Shown here: piece by piece, positions 1-5,103 of the stretch
Position numbering within the stretch: the stretch's first letter is position 1
How the letters are laid out: every line of letters starts with the position of its first letter
Assembly (NCBI GenBank): GCA_903913175.1
Contig: CAIWKF010000077.1
Coordinates: forward strand, 1-13,784
Direction of reading: 5' to 3'
Source: Candidatus Staskawiczbacteria bacterium
GTDB lineage: Bacteria > Patescibacteriota > Minisyncoccia > Minisyncoccales > Staskawiczbacteraceae
DNA: 13,784 nucleotides
The notes under the pieces: generated by a model
Databases searched by the model: none
What the model was told of the DNA's origin: nothing
What the model saw: only the letters and a program-made list of their open reading frames with translations
Program-made: the position numbers and the translations under genes

Positions 1-108
1 AACTTTCGGCCTCATGAAGCACTCGGTCAACTTACGCCAACAGAATACTCGCAAAGGCTAAAAATCTATGGTCTACCAACCAAAAACGTTATCGTATTAC
101 AAACTTAA
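1..108 (+). CDS. IS481/IS3-type transposase, C-terminal end (gene cut by window edge)
   Basis: Frame 1 is open from the first base to a TAA at 106-108 and encodes 35 residues beginning NFRPHEALGQLTPTEY. The pattern N-x-RPH-x-ALG-x-LTP-x-EY is the typical C-terminal end of the integrase-core (DDE, rve) domain in IS481 and IS3 family transposases, where it follows the catalytic glutamate region. The catalytic residues lie outside the window, so it cannot be judged whether the element is intact. The tail KNVIVLQT ends the protein normally. A probable element end lies about 30 bp downstream. IS481 is preferred over IS3 because no second frame or frameshift signal is visible, but the two are hard to tell apart from this fragment. 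Confidence 0.75.
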   Translation, partial: NFRPHEALGQLTPTEYSQRLKIYGLPTKNVIVLQT

Positions 109-112
109 CAAG

Positions 113-139
113 TGTATCACATGTATCTGAACCTAGACA
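113..139 (+). repeat. Putative right end (terminal inverted repeat) of the IS element
   Basis: Read inward on the minus strand from position 139, the sequence starts TGTCTAGGTTCAGATAC. IS481-family ends typically begin with TGT, and this stretch sits just past the transposase stop codon, where a right terminal repeat belongs. The left end is outside the window, so the inverted-repeat match cannot be verified. Confidence 0.35.
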
Positions 140-218
140 GTGTGTAAGTTAGTTTAAATATATATATGATTCACATGATTTTTTTATAACCAGTTAATCT
201 AAGACTAAAAAAACAAGC

Positions 219-245
219 AAAAACAGGGCTTTTGTCCCTGCTTTT
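219..245 (-). terminator. Hairpin terminator, probably for the tRNA transcript
   Basis: CAGGG (224-228) pairs with CCCTG (236-240) around a 7-nt loop. Read on the minus strand, the hairpin is followed directly by five T (219-223), a standard Rho-independent layout about 145 nt downstream of the tRNA 3' end. On the plus strand it is followed by C and four T, so it could also end the transposase transcript. The stem is only 5 bp. Confidence 0.5.
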
Positions 246-378
246 AACACTATGCTCCGCAGGTTACATACTTTCCGAACTTTACAGGATCTACCCTTTA
301 GTTAAGGAAAGCATGGAAGAACTGCAAAAATTTGCTTTTTTGAAGAAGGATTATTCAGTTAACCCTCAAGAAGACTAA
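232..378 (+). CDS. Possible small membrane protein (doubtful)
   Basis: The frame is open from 190 to the TAA at 376-378. The most plausible start is TTG at 232, with AGGG (225-228) a few bases upstream; the only ATG in frame is at 313. From TTG it would encode 48 residues: a hydrophobic N-terminal segment (LLLTLCSAGYIL) and then a charged, Lys/Glu-rich tail. I recognise no family. Against it, the start overlaps the terminator hairpin at 219-245 and uses a rare start codon. The rest of 109-388 holds no better gene. Confidence 0.2.
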   Translation: MSLLLTLCSAGYILSELYRIYPLVKESMEELQKFAFLKKDYSVNPQED

Positions 379-388
379 ACTCGTTTTG

Positions 389-680
389 CTCCGATGCCTG
401 GACTCGAACCAGGAACCCTCTCGTTACACTTATCTCTATGTTTCCATAAAGCGTGGACTATATCATCCCCATTATTAAAAGGGGCGGGGCGCTTCGATTC
501 TGTTTAAACGGAATCTACTCCTATAAAAGGATAGTCTCTACACCTTCCCCGCTAAGCGGGGCTTGGCTCGGGATTGCCCAAAAGGGTTTCCCCGATTTCA
601 CCTCGTTTTTCCATCCTTGGTTTCCCAAGGAGGCTGCAATTATTTTACAGCGAGACGCTCTACCATTGAGCTACATCGGA
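389..680 (-). tRNA. tRNA-Asn(GUU), interrupted by a group I intron
   Basis: The gene is in two exons, 680-647 (5' part) and 426-389 (3' part). Joined, they fold as a normal cloverleaf. The acceptor stem is TCCGATG/CATCGGA, the D arm GCTC...GAGC, the anticodon stem TCTCG/CGAGA, and the T arm CCTGG-TTCGAGT-CCAGG. The spliced anticodon loop reads CTGTTAA, giving anticodon GUU (Asn). The discriminator base is G, as expected for asparagine tRNA. The 3' CCA is not encoded (GCA follows instead), so it must be added after transcription. The intron lies between U35 and U36, inside the anticodon, so the tRNA cannot decode until splicing occurs. A strong promoter is directly upstream. Confidence 0.93.
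427..646 (-). ncRNA. Self-splicing group I intron (IC3-like) in tRNA-Asn
   Basis: A 220-nt intron without an ORF, read 646 to 427. It starts AAAATAATTGCAGCC, closely like the cyanobacterial tRNA-Leu group I intron. The internal guide GCAGC pairs with exon-end GCTGT to form P1, with the required U-G wobble at the 5' splice site. The intron ends in G, followed by exon base U36. Core elements are visible in order: a Q-like segment (AATCCCGAGCCAAGCC), then AAGGTGTAGAGACTA for the P3/P7 strand, then the matching S-like ATATAGTCC. The small size and lack of a homing endonuclease ORF mean it probably splices autocatalytically but is not mobile by itself. Confidence 0.9.
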
Positions 681-690
681 ATATTGTTTT

Positions 691-719
691 ACTATATCAA
701 ATTAAAATAATGTTTTCAA
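691..719 (-). promoter_or_regulatory. Sigma70-type promoter of tRNA-Asn
   Basis: On the minus strand TTGAAA (719-714) and TATAGT (696-691) are separated by exactly 17 bp. The predicted start is about 5-10 bases upstream of the tRNA 5' end at 680. Each box has one mismatch to consensus. Confidence 0.8.
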
Positions 720-807
720 GTGGCGGGGTATCAAGGCTACTTTTCTAATTTTATGCCTATATGGTTTGGTTATATAAGATTATGTAAGATTATACAAGGA
801 TTCTGAC

Positions 808-891
808 ATGAGAGCCATTCTCAAGAAAAAAATAAAATACAAATTTGATAAAATATCAATAATAGGTGAAATTCACGGACTCAACCCTTGA
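808..891 (+). CDS. Possible 27-residue basic peptide upstream of the DGR
   Basis: ATG at 808 is preceded by AAGGA (796-800) with 7-nt spacing, one of the better ribosome-binding sites in the window. It opens a 27-codon frame ending TGA at 889-891. The product is short and Lys/Ile-rich (MRAILKKKIKYKF..., then GEIHGLNP). No family is recognised. The stop codon overlaps the -35 box of the DGR promoter, so transcription through it could interfere with that promoter. It may be chance. Apart from the two promoters, 681-887 holds only AT-rich sequence with short near-repeats of TTATATAAGA type. Confidence 0.25.
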   Translation: MRAILKKKIKYKFDKISIIGEIHGLNP

Positions 892-916
892 CATATAGAT
901 TGTATTTTGGTATAAT
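888..916 (+). promoter_or_regulatory. Consensus sigma70 promoter for the DGR target gene
   Basis: TTGACA (888-893) and TATAAT (911-916) are both perfect consensus boxes, separated by the optimal 17 bp. Transcription should start near 922-924, giving a leader of about 175 nt before the ATG at 1100. This is the strongest promoter in the window and implies high expression of the diversified protein. Confidence 0.9.
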
Positions 917-922
917 AAATAT

Positions 923-1099
923 ACTAAAATAGTTCTTTAAAATATGGTTCAAAAACAATGAGATGAGCGTTTTGTTCCGCAAAACGGGATAAACCGCTCG
1001 TCTCATTATGAGACAGACGTAACACTTCGGAATCGTAAGTCCGAAACACAGGTCGCCCTGAGATTACATCAGAGGGCTAACAGTGAAAGGGTTCGTGCA
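923..1099 (+). promoter_or_regulatory. Structured 5' leader of the DGR target gene
   Basis: The untranslated leader contains several stems. A 13-bp stem pairs 957-969 with 995-1007 (12 Watson-Crick pairs and one G-T), with TTTTG/CAAAA nested inside at 970-974/980-984. An alternative stem pairs 1000-1006 with 1008-1014 and reuses the right arm of the first. TTCGGA/TCCGAA pair near 1026-1046. GCCCT/AGGGC flank GATTACA further down. The ribosome-binding site GAAAGG (1085-1090) is 9 nt before the ATG. No stem is followed by a T run, so control by attenuation is not evident. The stems may protect the RNA or control translation. I match it to no known riboswitch. Confidence 0.5.
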
Positions 1100-1855
1100 A
1101 TGAAGTGGACAGAAATTCCTACCGGCAAGACTCACAGTGCGTTTCAACATTTTATGGTTGCCCTCGGCGAAGAAGCCGATGTGGCAGTCGAACGCATCAA
1201 CTCCGAAGTGGAGTTCACAAATCGTTTGGCGACCTACGCACGAAACGGAGGCCTTGAGCCGTCGTCGAGTCAGCAACGTGCCCGTGAGATCATGGGCAAG
1301 AACTTCTTTGGTGTCGAAGAGGCCATCAGGCACTTCGGCGCCAACCCGACTCGTCGGCAACTCGCCAACCTGTCGGAGGTTCCGTTTTCCGAGACCACGC
1401 TCCAGCAGTGCAAGGACACTCACGTGCTCGTCGCCGTGTTCCCGCTCTCCATTCGAGGAGCCCGAGAGAAAGTGCAGGGCAAAGGGTTGTTCTACGACCA
1501 GAAATGGTACAACGAAGAGGCGTTCGCCAGCGAACGTGGAGAGGTTTCTTGGCAGTTGGTCCGCAAGACCTCTATCGACAACTCCACTTCGAAAAACTGG
1601 GCGGACCAACAGGCACTGCTCGGCGAGGACGACGAGGTTCCGACCGCCCAAGTTCTGGTCTACACCATCATCGGCCATTTCCTTGCCACCGGCGAACGGC
1701 TGTTCGAGAAGATCTACGTTCGCACGTCCAGCGTTCGCTCGGACGGCTACCGTGTCTGCGTCGGCCGCTTCGGCGTCAGTGGTCTCAATGTCTACGACGG
1801 CGGCTGGGATGGTGGCTCCGATGACGGTTTGGGCGTCTCGTCCGCTCGGAAGTAA
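1100..1855 (+). CDS. DGR target protein with C-terminal variable region (C-type-lectin-fold type)
   Basis: 251 residues, ATG at 1100 with GAAAGG upstream. The N-terminal part (about 1-205) resembles the conserved body of DGR targets common in CPR bacteria, with blocks such as MGKNFFGVEEAIRHFG and CKDTHVLVAVFPLS; its function is unknown to me. Residues 211-251 are the variable region, with the framework SDG-x-RV-x-VG-x-F...GLNV...W...LGVSSAR expected of a C-type-lectin-like ligand-binding tail. Residues 213, 217, 220, 223, 225, 226, 232-235, 238, 239, 241 and 243 differ from the template repeat. No signal peptide or membrane segment is obvious, so cell location is uncertain. The gene is much richer in GC than its neighbours (row 1381-1440 is 60% GC; row 2881-2940 in the RT gene is 28%). 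Confidence 0.9.
   Translation: MKWTEIPTGKTHSAFQHFMVALGEEADVAVERINSEVEFTNRLATYARNGGLEPSSSQQRAREIMGKNFFGVEEAIRHFGANPTRRQLANLSEVPFSETTLQQCKDTHVLVAVFPLSIRGAREKVQGKGLFYDQKWYNEEAFASERGEVSWQLVRKTSIDNSTSKNWADQQALLGEDDEVPTAQVLVYTIIGHFLATGERLFEKIYVRTSSVRSDGYRVCVGRFGVSGLNVYDGGWDGGSDDGLGVSSARK
1730..1851 (+). repeat. DGR variable repeat (VR)
   Basis: This is the 3' end of the target gene and aligns to the template repeat at 2223-2341. All base substitutions I find by eye (17 in my alignment) fall where the template has adenine. Every C, G and T of the template is kept. VR carries one additional codon in the run encoding residues 232-235 (four codons against three AAC codons in TR). The last ~20 bases before the end are identical, as expected for the homing-initiation end. 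Identity stops at 1852, just before the stop codon. Confidence 0.95.
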
Positions 1856-1899
1856 TCTGAGCACTTGATGCCTCGATTCCTTGTCTCTTTTGACACCTT

Positions 1900-1943
1900 G
1901 AGCCTTCGGCGAAAATTTTTTTCGCAGGAGGCTCTTTTATTTT
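1900..1943 (+). terminator. Terminator of the DGR target gene, just downstream of VR
   Basis: GAGCCT (1900-1905) pairs with AGGCTC (1929-1934), and inside it GCGAAAA (1909-1915) pairs with TTTTCGC (1919-1925), leaving a small TCG/AGG internal loop. TTTTATTTT follows. It lies 44 bp past the stop codon. In several DGRs a hairpin just after VR aids retrohoming, so it could have a second role. Confidence 0.85.
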
Positions 1944-2222
1944 CTACAATTTTCATGTAAAATAAAATTGCTTGCTAGTGCAGATGCGGTTACGGCTTCA
2001 TCTCGCAGGCATCTCGAATCTTTGAGGTTCACCAGAGTATCGTTGTTTACGGATAACGATAGCGTGTGAGAAAGATTAGATAGAACTTCTTGTTTATTCT
2101 TTAGTGAGATGATAAGTAAAATTATCTGCTCAATAATTAAATACAAAAGAAAGAGAATATAGGTCTATTTCCAATAGGAAGTAAATCTCAATCTTCGGTG
2201 ACTTGGATGAGAATAAGCAAAG
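1944..2222 (+). other. Gap between VR and TR without a convincing gene
   Basis: About 280 bp. 1965-2065 is richer in GC than the flanks and contains a perfect 7-bp hairpin (TATCGTT...AACGATA near 2038-2061). 2066-2222 is AT-rich and has CTATT/AATAG just before TR. A 69-codon minus-strand frame (2146-1937) spans part of it but has no recognisable product. Since TR must be transcribed, this stretch may hold the TR promoter or the 5' part of the TR RNA, but I see no clear -35/-10 pair. TTGTTT and TAAGTA 17 bp apart near 2090 is the best, weak, option. Confidence 0.4.
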
Positions 2223-2341
2223 AGCGTTAACTCGGACGGCAACCGTGTCTACGTCGGCAACTTCGACGACAGTGGTCTCAATGTCAACAACAACTGGGAT
2301 GATAGCTCCAATGACAATTTGGGCGTCTCGTCCGCTCGGAA
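2223..2341 (+). repeat. DGR template repeat (TR)
   Basis: A 119-bp adenine-rich copy of the 3' end of the target gene, in the same orientation. Read in the target frame it encodes NSDGNRVYVGNFDDSGLNV, then NNNWDDSSND and LGVSSARN. AAC and AAT codons sit at the variable positions, the usual design that lets A-to-N changes yield many residues and never a stop. Its RNA is the template copied by the reverse transcriptase at 2751-3800. It is non-coding as used; frames read through it in either strand should not be annotated. Confidence 0.95.
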
Positions 2342-2363
2342 CTTCTATTTTTTTCTGCAATTT

Positions 2364-2397
2364 AAAACGCTCTCCTTTTTTGAGGAGAGCGTTTTAT
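2364..2397 (+). terminator. Terminator after TR, between convergent TR and avd
   Basis: AAAACGCTCTCC (2364-2375) and GGAGAGCGTTTT (2384-2395) are perfect 12-bp arms around an 8-nt T-rich loop, followed by ATTTAT. It lies 22 bp past TR and 5 bp past the avd stop on the other strand, so it can separate the TR transcript (plus) from the avd transcript (minus). The T tail is better for the plus direction. Confidence 0.8.
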
Positions 2398-2400
2398 TTA

Positions 2401-2748
2401 TCAAGCCTTAGTTGATTTTATCCAGCCACCAAGCATTCTGCCAATTTCATTTATGTCCTCTTCAAATAGAATATACTTTTTAGTGTCCAATACTTTTATT
2501 TCCTTACAAAGCCTAAAAAAGACTCGCAGAAAATTCAACTTCAAACTGGTTTTTTCCAGTATGGGCAGTTTCTCCAATTTAGACATTTGACTGGCCCACA
2601 AGACGTTTTCAAGAATATCTAAAATAATATTCTCGCATCTTTGCCAAATTGTATATCTGTCTTGTCTGGCAATGGAATTACGCAAACCATAAAACTCTTT
2701 GTAAAGTTCATAGGTCTTCTTAAAAATTGGTATATCAAATTCATCCAT
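2401..2748 (-). CDS. avd: DGR accessory variability determinant (Avd)
   Basis: 115 residues. Avd is a small four-helix-bundle protein (23S rRNA-intervening-protein fold) that forms a pentamer, binds the DGR reverse transcriptase and template RNA, and is required for mutagenic reverse transcription. The sequence fits: an N-terminal helix (PIFKKTYELYKEFYG), the block DRYTIWQRCENIILDILE, a Leu-rich middle, and the diagnostic C-terminal IGRMLGGWIKS. Length is normal. It is encoded opposite to TR and the RT gene, whereas avd is usually co-directional. Its ATG lies 2 bp from the ATG of the RT gene, and neither gene has a Shine-Dalgarno site. Its promoter must lie inside the RT coding sequence. Confidence 0.88.
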   Translation of the reverse strand: MDEFDIPIFKKTYELYKEFYGLRNSIARQDRYTIWQRCENIILDILENVLWASQMSKLEKLPILEKTSLKLNFLRVFFRLCKEIKVLDTKKYILFEEDINEIGRMLGGWIKSTKA

Positions 2749-2750
2749 AT

Positions 2751-3800
2751 ATGAAAGTTTATAAAAACATTTTTAATAATATTATTTCATTGGAAAATCT
2801 CTTTTCTGCGTGGGATAAATTTAAGAGCGACAAGCGAAGTAAATTTGATGTACAAAAATTTGAATGGAATCTTGAAGAAAACATATTTTTGCTTAATGAA
2901 GACTTAAAAAATGGAACTTACAAACATGGGCCTTATTCTTCTTTTTTTATCCACGATCCAAAACAAAGAAACATTCATAAAGCATTAGTTCGTGATCGTG
3001 TGCTTCACCACGCTGTTTTCAACATACTCAACCAAATTCTTGAGCCAACTTTTATTTCCAACTCACTTTCCTGCCGAATAGATAAGGGCTCGCATAAAGG
3101 AATAGATATATTAGAATCAATGATGAGAAAAATAAGTCAAAATAATCATAAACCCTGCTTTGCTCTTAAATGTGACGTTAAAAAATTCTTTGATACAGTC
3201 GACCACTCCATTTTACTGAGTATTATACGCAAGAGAATAAAAGACGCTCAGACAATGTCCCTCTTAGAAGAAATAATTGGAAGCTTTAGCTCCAAATATT
3301 CTAATATTTTCTACAAAAAAGGATTACCAATAGGCAATTTAACTTCTCAGTTATTTGCCAACATTTATCTTAATGAGTTTGACCAGTTTATCAAGCATAC
3401 TTTAAGAATAAAACACTATGTCCGCTATACTGATGACTTTGTAATTGTGGCTGATAACAAAGCATATCTAGAAAATCTTATTACTCCAATTAGCACTTTT
3501 TTATCACGTGAACTTGTATTAGAACTACATCCTAAAAAAGTATCCATTCGAAAATTTAATCAAGGTATAGATTTTCTAGGTTACGTTGTGTTGCCTTGCC
3601 ATCGTTCACTTAGAACTAAAACTAGAAACCGAATTTTTAGAAAATTAAAAAAACGTGTTAAGGATTATAAAAATGGAATGATTAGCAGGCATTCTCTTGA
3701 ACAATCACTCCAGTCATATCTTGGCACTTTTTCACATGCAGACACTTATGAACTTGAGCAAGAATTAAAAAATCAGTTCTGGTTTTGGCTTAATGAATAA
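2751..3800 (+). CDS. DGR reverse transcriptase
   Basis: 349 residues from ATG at 2751; a TTG at 2727 in frame would add eight residues and overlap avd, so ATG is preferred. It copies TR RNA into cDNA with errors at adenines for transfer into VR. Motifs in order: FALKCDVKKFFDTVDH (first catalytic Asp, D142), GLPIGNLTSQ at 191-200 (the DGR-type version of the QGxxxSP motif of group II intron RTs, linked to low fidelity), RYTDDF with YTDD at 226-229 (the catalytic Asp pair), and LELHPKKVSI then DFLGYVV. The C-terminus is basic (thumb-like). There is no maturase or endonuclease domain. Length fits DGR RTs. AT-rich, unlike the target gene. It converges on the next gene with 2 bp between the stops. 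Confidence 0.95.
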   Translation: MKVYKNIFNNIISLENLFSAWDKFKSDKRSKFDVQKFEWNLEENIFLLNEDLKNGTYKHGPYSSFFIHDPKQRNIHKALVRDRVLHHAVFNILNQILEPTFISNSLSCRIDKGSHKGIDILESMMRKISQNNHKPCFALKCDVKKFFDTVDHSILLSIIRKRIKDAQTMSLLEEIIGSFSSKYSNIFYKKGLPIGNLTSQLFANIYLNEFDQFIKHTLRIKHYVRYTDDFVIVADNKAYLENLITPISTFLSRELVLELHPKKVSIRKFNQGIDFLGYVVLPCHRSLRTKTRNRIFRKLKKRVKDYKNGMISRHSLEQSLQSYLGTFSHADTYELEQELKNQFWFWLNE

Positions 3801-3802
3801 TT

Positions 3803-3997
3803 TTATAACCTTTTACTTTTCTCCTTTTCCTGCTCATCTAGCTTTTCTACCCACTCTTTTTTAACTGGCTTATAAATATGACTAAAAAGCACTAAAAGAT
3901 TGTATCCTAAATCTTCAGCAGTTGTTTCATCTATATCAACACCATACTCCTCTTTATAAATTTTTTGAAATTCTTTTAAAGCTTCTTCTGATAACAT
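3803..3997 (-). CDS. Small hypothetical protein, 64 aa
   Basis: Starts MLSEEALKEFQKIYKEEYG, then DIDETTAEDLGYNLLVLFSHIYKPV, and ends in a Lys/Glu-rich tail. It is predicted to be all-helical and soluble. Short proteins with this E-E-Y-G-x-D-I-x-x-x-x-A-x-x-L-G-x-x-L-L-x-L-F layout recur in Patescibacteria genomes, from memory, but I know no function. It follows the zinc-finger gene by 18 bp on the same strand, so co-transcription is likely. Its stop faces the RT stop with no terminator between them. Confidence 0.65.
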   Translation of the reverse strand: MLSEEALKEFQKIYKEEYGVDIDETTAEDLGYNLLVLFSHIYKPVKKEWVEKLDEQEKEKSKRL

Positions 3998-4015
3998 ATT
4001 TCTAATTTAAAATAT

Positions 4016-4630
4016 TTATTGCTTATTCCGTAGTGCAGTTAAATGTGGCCAAATCTTGTATTTCCCTATTATCTTTTTTGGATCCTTGCCCTCATACCAA
4101 GGAATTGTGGTTATAGCGTTTTTATCTCCTTCAACGGGAATGGAAATTGACTTTAATATGTCTTTTGGTGGCAATACATCGATATTCTCTTCTATTAAAA
4201 AAACTCTAAATCCGCTCTTTGGTATAATTCGCACTTTTAAAACATTTTGACTAATGAGCCTTTTGATTGTACGTGTTTCTAATTTAAAATATATTTCAAA
4301 TTCAAAATCTGTATACCGAGCTCCATGGTTTTTGCAAATACTCGCAGGTATTACATTTTTATCCACAGCATCTTGGCAAGCAAGACATTTTTTGCCCCAT
4401 TTATCGTACCAAAGTTTTTCATTTTTAACATACATATCGCAAATACAACAGTTATAGCTATTGCCATCCATAATAGAAAAACCATTGGGTAAATCTTTTA
4501 ATTTCTCTTTAAACTTTCTTTCTTCCAATACTGCACCAAATAACATTTCATAAATTGCTGTCATTTTTCGTTCCTGTTCTTTTTTCTCTTCGGGGGTCTT
4601 TGGCTCTATGTAATGATATGTTAATCTCAT
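4016..4630 (-). CDS. Zinc-finger protein with an HTH-like segment, function unknown
   Basis: 204 residues. The middle holds four clustered Cys (CCICDMY about residue 61, then KKCLACQ about 82), a CxxC...CxxC zinc-ribbon arrangement; a further Cys-His (SICKNHG) follows. Next comes KLETRTIKRLISQNVLKV...GFRVFLIEE, which has the look of a MerR/excisionase-type helix-turn-helix with a short wing. A role in DNA binding is inferred from these two features only. The N-terminus is charged and helical. No signal peptide. It lies 57 bp downstream of the previous gene. A 7-bp AT-only hairpin sits in that gap (4660-4677). TTGTAA followed 16 bp later by TAGATA on the minus strand could be a weak promoter. 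Confidence 0.6.
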   Translation of the reverse strand: MRLTYHYIEPKTPEEKKEQERKMTAIYEMLFGAVLEERKFKEKLKDLPNGFSIMDGNSYNCCICDMYVKNEKLWYDKWGKKCLACQDAVDKNVIPASICKNHGARYTDFEFEIYFKLETRTIKRLISQNVLKVRIIPKSGFRVFLIEENIDVLPPKDILKSISIPVEGDKNAITTIPWYEGKDPKKIIGKYKIWPHLTALRNKQ

Positions 4631-4687
4631 GTATATTCTTTTTGATTTTTAGATTTTTATCTATTAAAAATAATAGAATTTACAATA

Positions 4688-5086
4688 CTACTCATTAGCA
4701 TCGTAAAAAGAGGTGTCCACTGCATTACTCAATGCATTTTGCATAGCAATATCTACTAACTCATATGGTTTAAGATCCTCTACTTTACCAGACATTTTTA
4801 ATCTCTGCATTGCTATTACACAATTATTATATGCCCACAGTTTAGCTTTTGCTATTGACCAATCAGAAACTGTTGCTTCTGGGTGTGCTGCGAAAAATTC
4901 TTCAGTCCAGCTAATCATTGCATTTTTATATTCTGCTTTACCAACCTCATCTTCCGCATAATATTCTGGGCACTTTTGATGTACGATAGCTTGTTTTGGC
5001 ACAAAACTTCTATAAACAAAAAATCCGATAATCAAAATAACGACCATACAGATTGTACTAATAATATAGAATATTTTAATTTTCAT
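4688..5086 (-). CDS. Membrane-anchored hypothetical protein, 132 aa
   Basis: The N-terminus (MKIKIFYIISTICMVVILI and on to about residue 25) is one uncleaved membrane helix with a short basic cytoplasmic tip. The remaining ~105 residues (CPEYYAEDEVGKAEYKNAMISW, AHPEATVSDW, CVIAMQRLKMSG) are probably exported and helical. Two Cys in the exported part could form a disulfide. I do not recognise the family. It starts 17 bp after the protease gene and is most simply read from the same transcript. Confidence 0.6.
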   Translation of the reverse strand: MKIKIFYIISTICMVVILIIGFFVYRSFVPKQAIVHQKCPEYYAEDEVGKAEYKNAMISWTEEFFAAHPEATVSDWSIAKAKLWAYNNCVIAMQRLKMSGKVEDLKPYELVDIAMQNALSNAVDTSFYDANE

Positions 5087-5103
5087 TTTTGTTATTGATC
5101 AGT

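Noticed and set aside
453..748. Two plus-strand ORFs of 85 and 61 codons
   Set aside because: They lie across the group I intron and tRNA exon on the opposite strand and have no protein-like features.
808..920. UGA read as an amino acid (alternative code, as in SR1/Gracilibacteria) extending the 27-codon peptide
   Set aside because: The extension gains only a few codons. Other genes, such as the metallopeptidase, end naturally at TGA, and no long gene contains in-frame TGA.
1064..1864. 266-codon minus-strand frame across the target gene, and two other plus-strand frames there
   Set aside because: Shadows of a GC-rich gene. The 1100-1855 frame has the DGR-target pattern, a ribosome-binding site and the VR in the right frame.
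1937..2146. 69-codon minus-strand ORF between VR and TR
   Set aside because: It runs through the target-gene terminator, has no recognisable family or ribosome-binding site, and has low-complexity hydrophobic ends.
2130..2415. ORFs read through TR on both strands
   Set aside because: TR is a non-coding template. Their translations are out of the VR frame or antisense to it.
2751..3800. Group II intron or retron reverse transcriptase
   Set aside because: The GLPIGNLTSQ motif, the missing maturase and endonuclease domains, and the adjacent TR/VR/avd identify a DGR enzyme.
4660..4677. 7-bp AT-only hairpin as a terminator after the 132-aa gene
   Set aside because: The stem consists almost entirely of A-T pairs and lacks a proper T run, so termination is doubtful.
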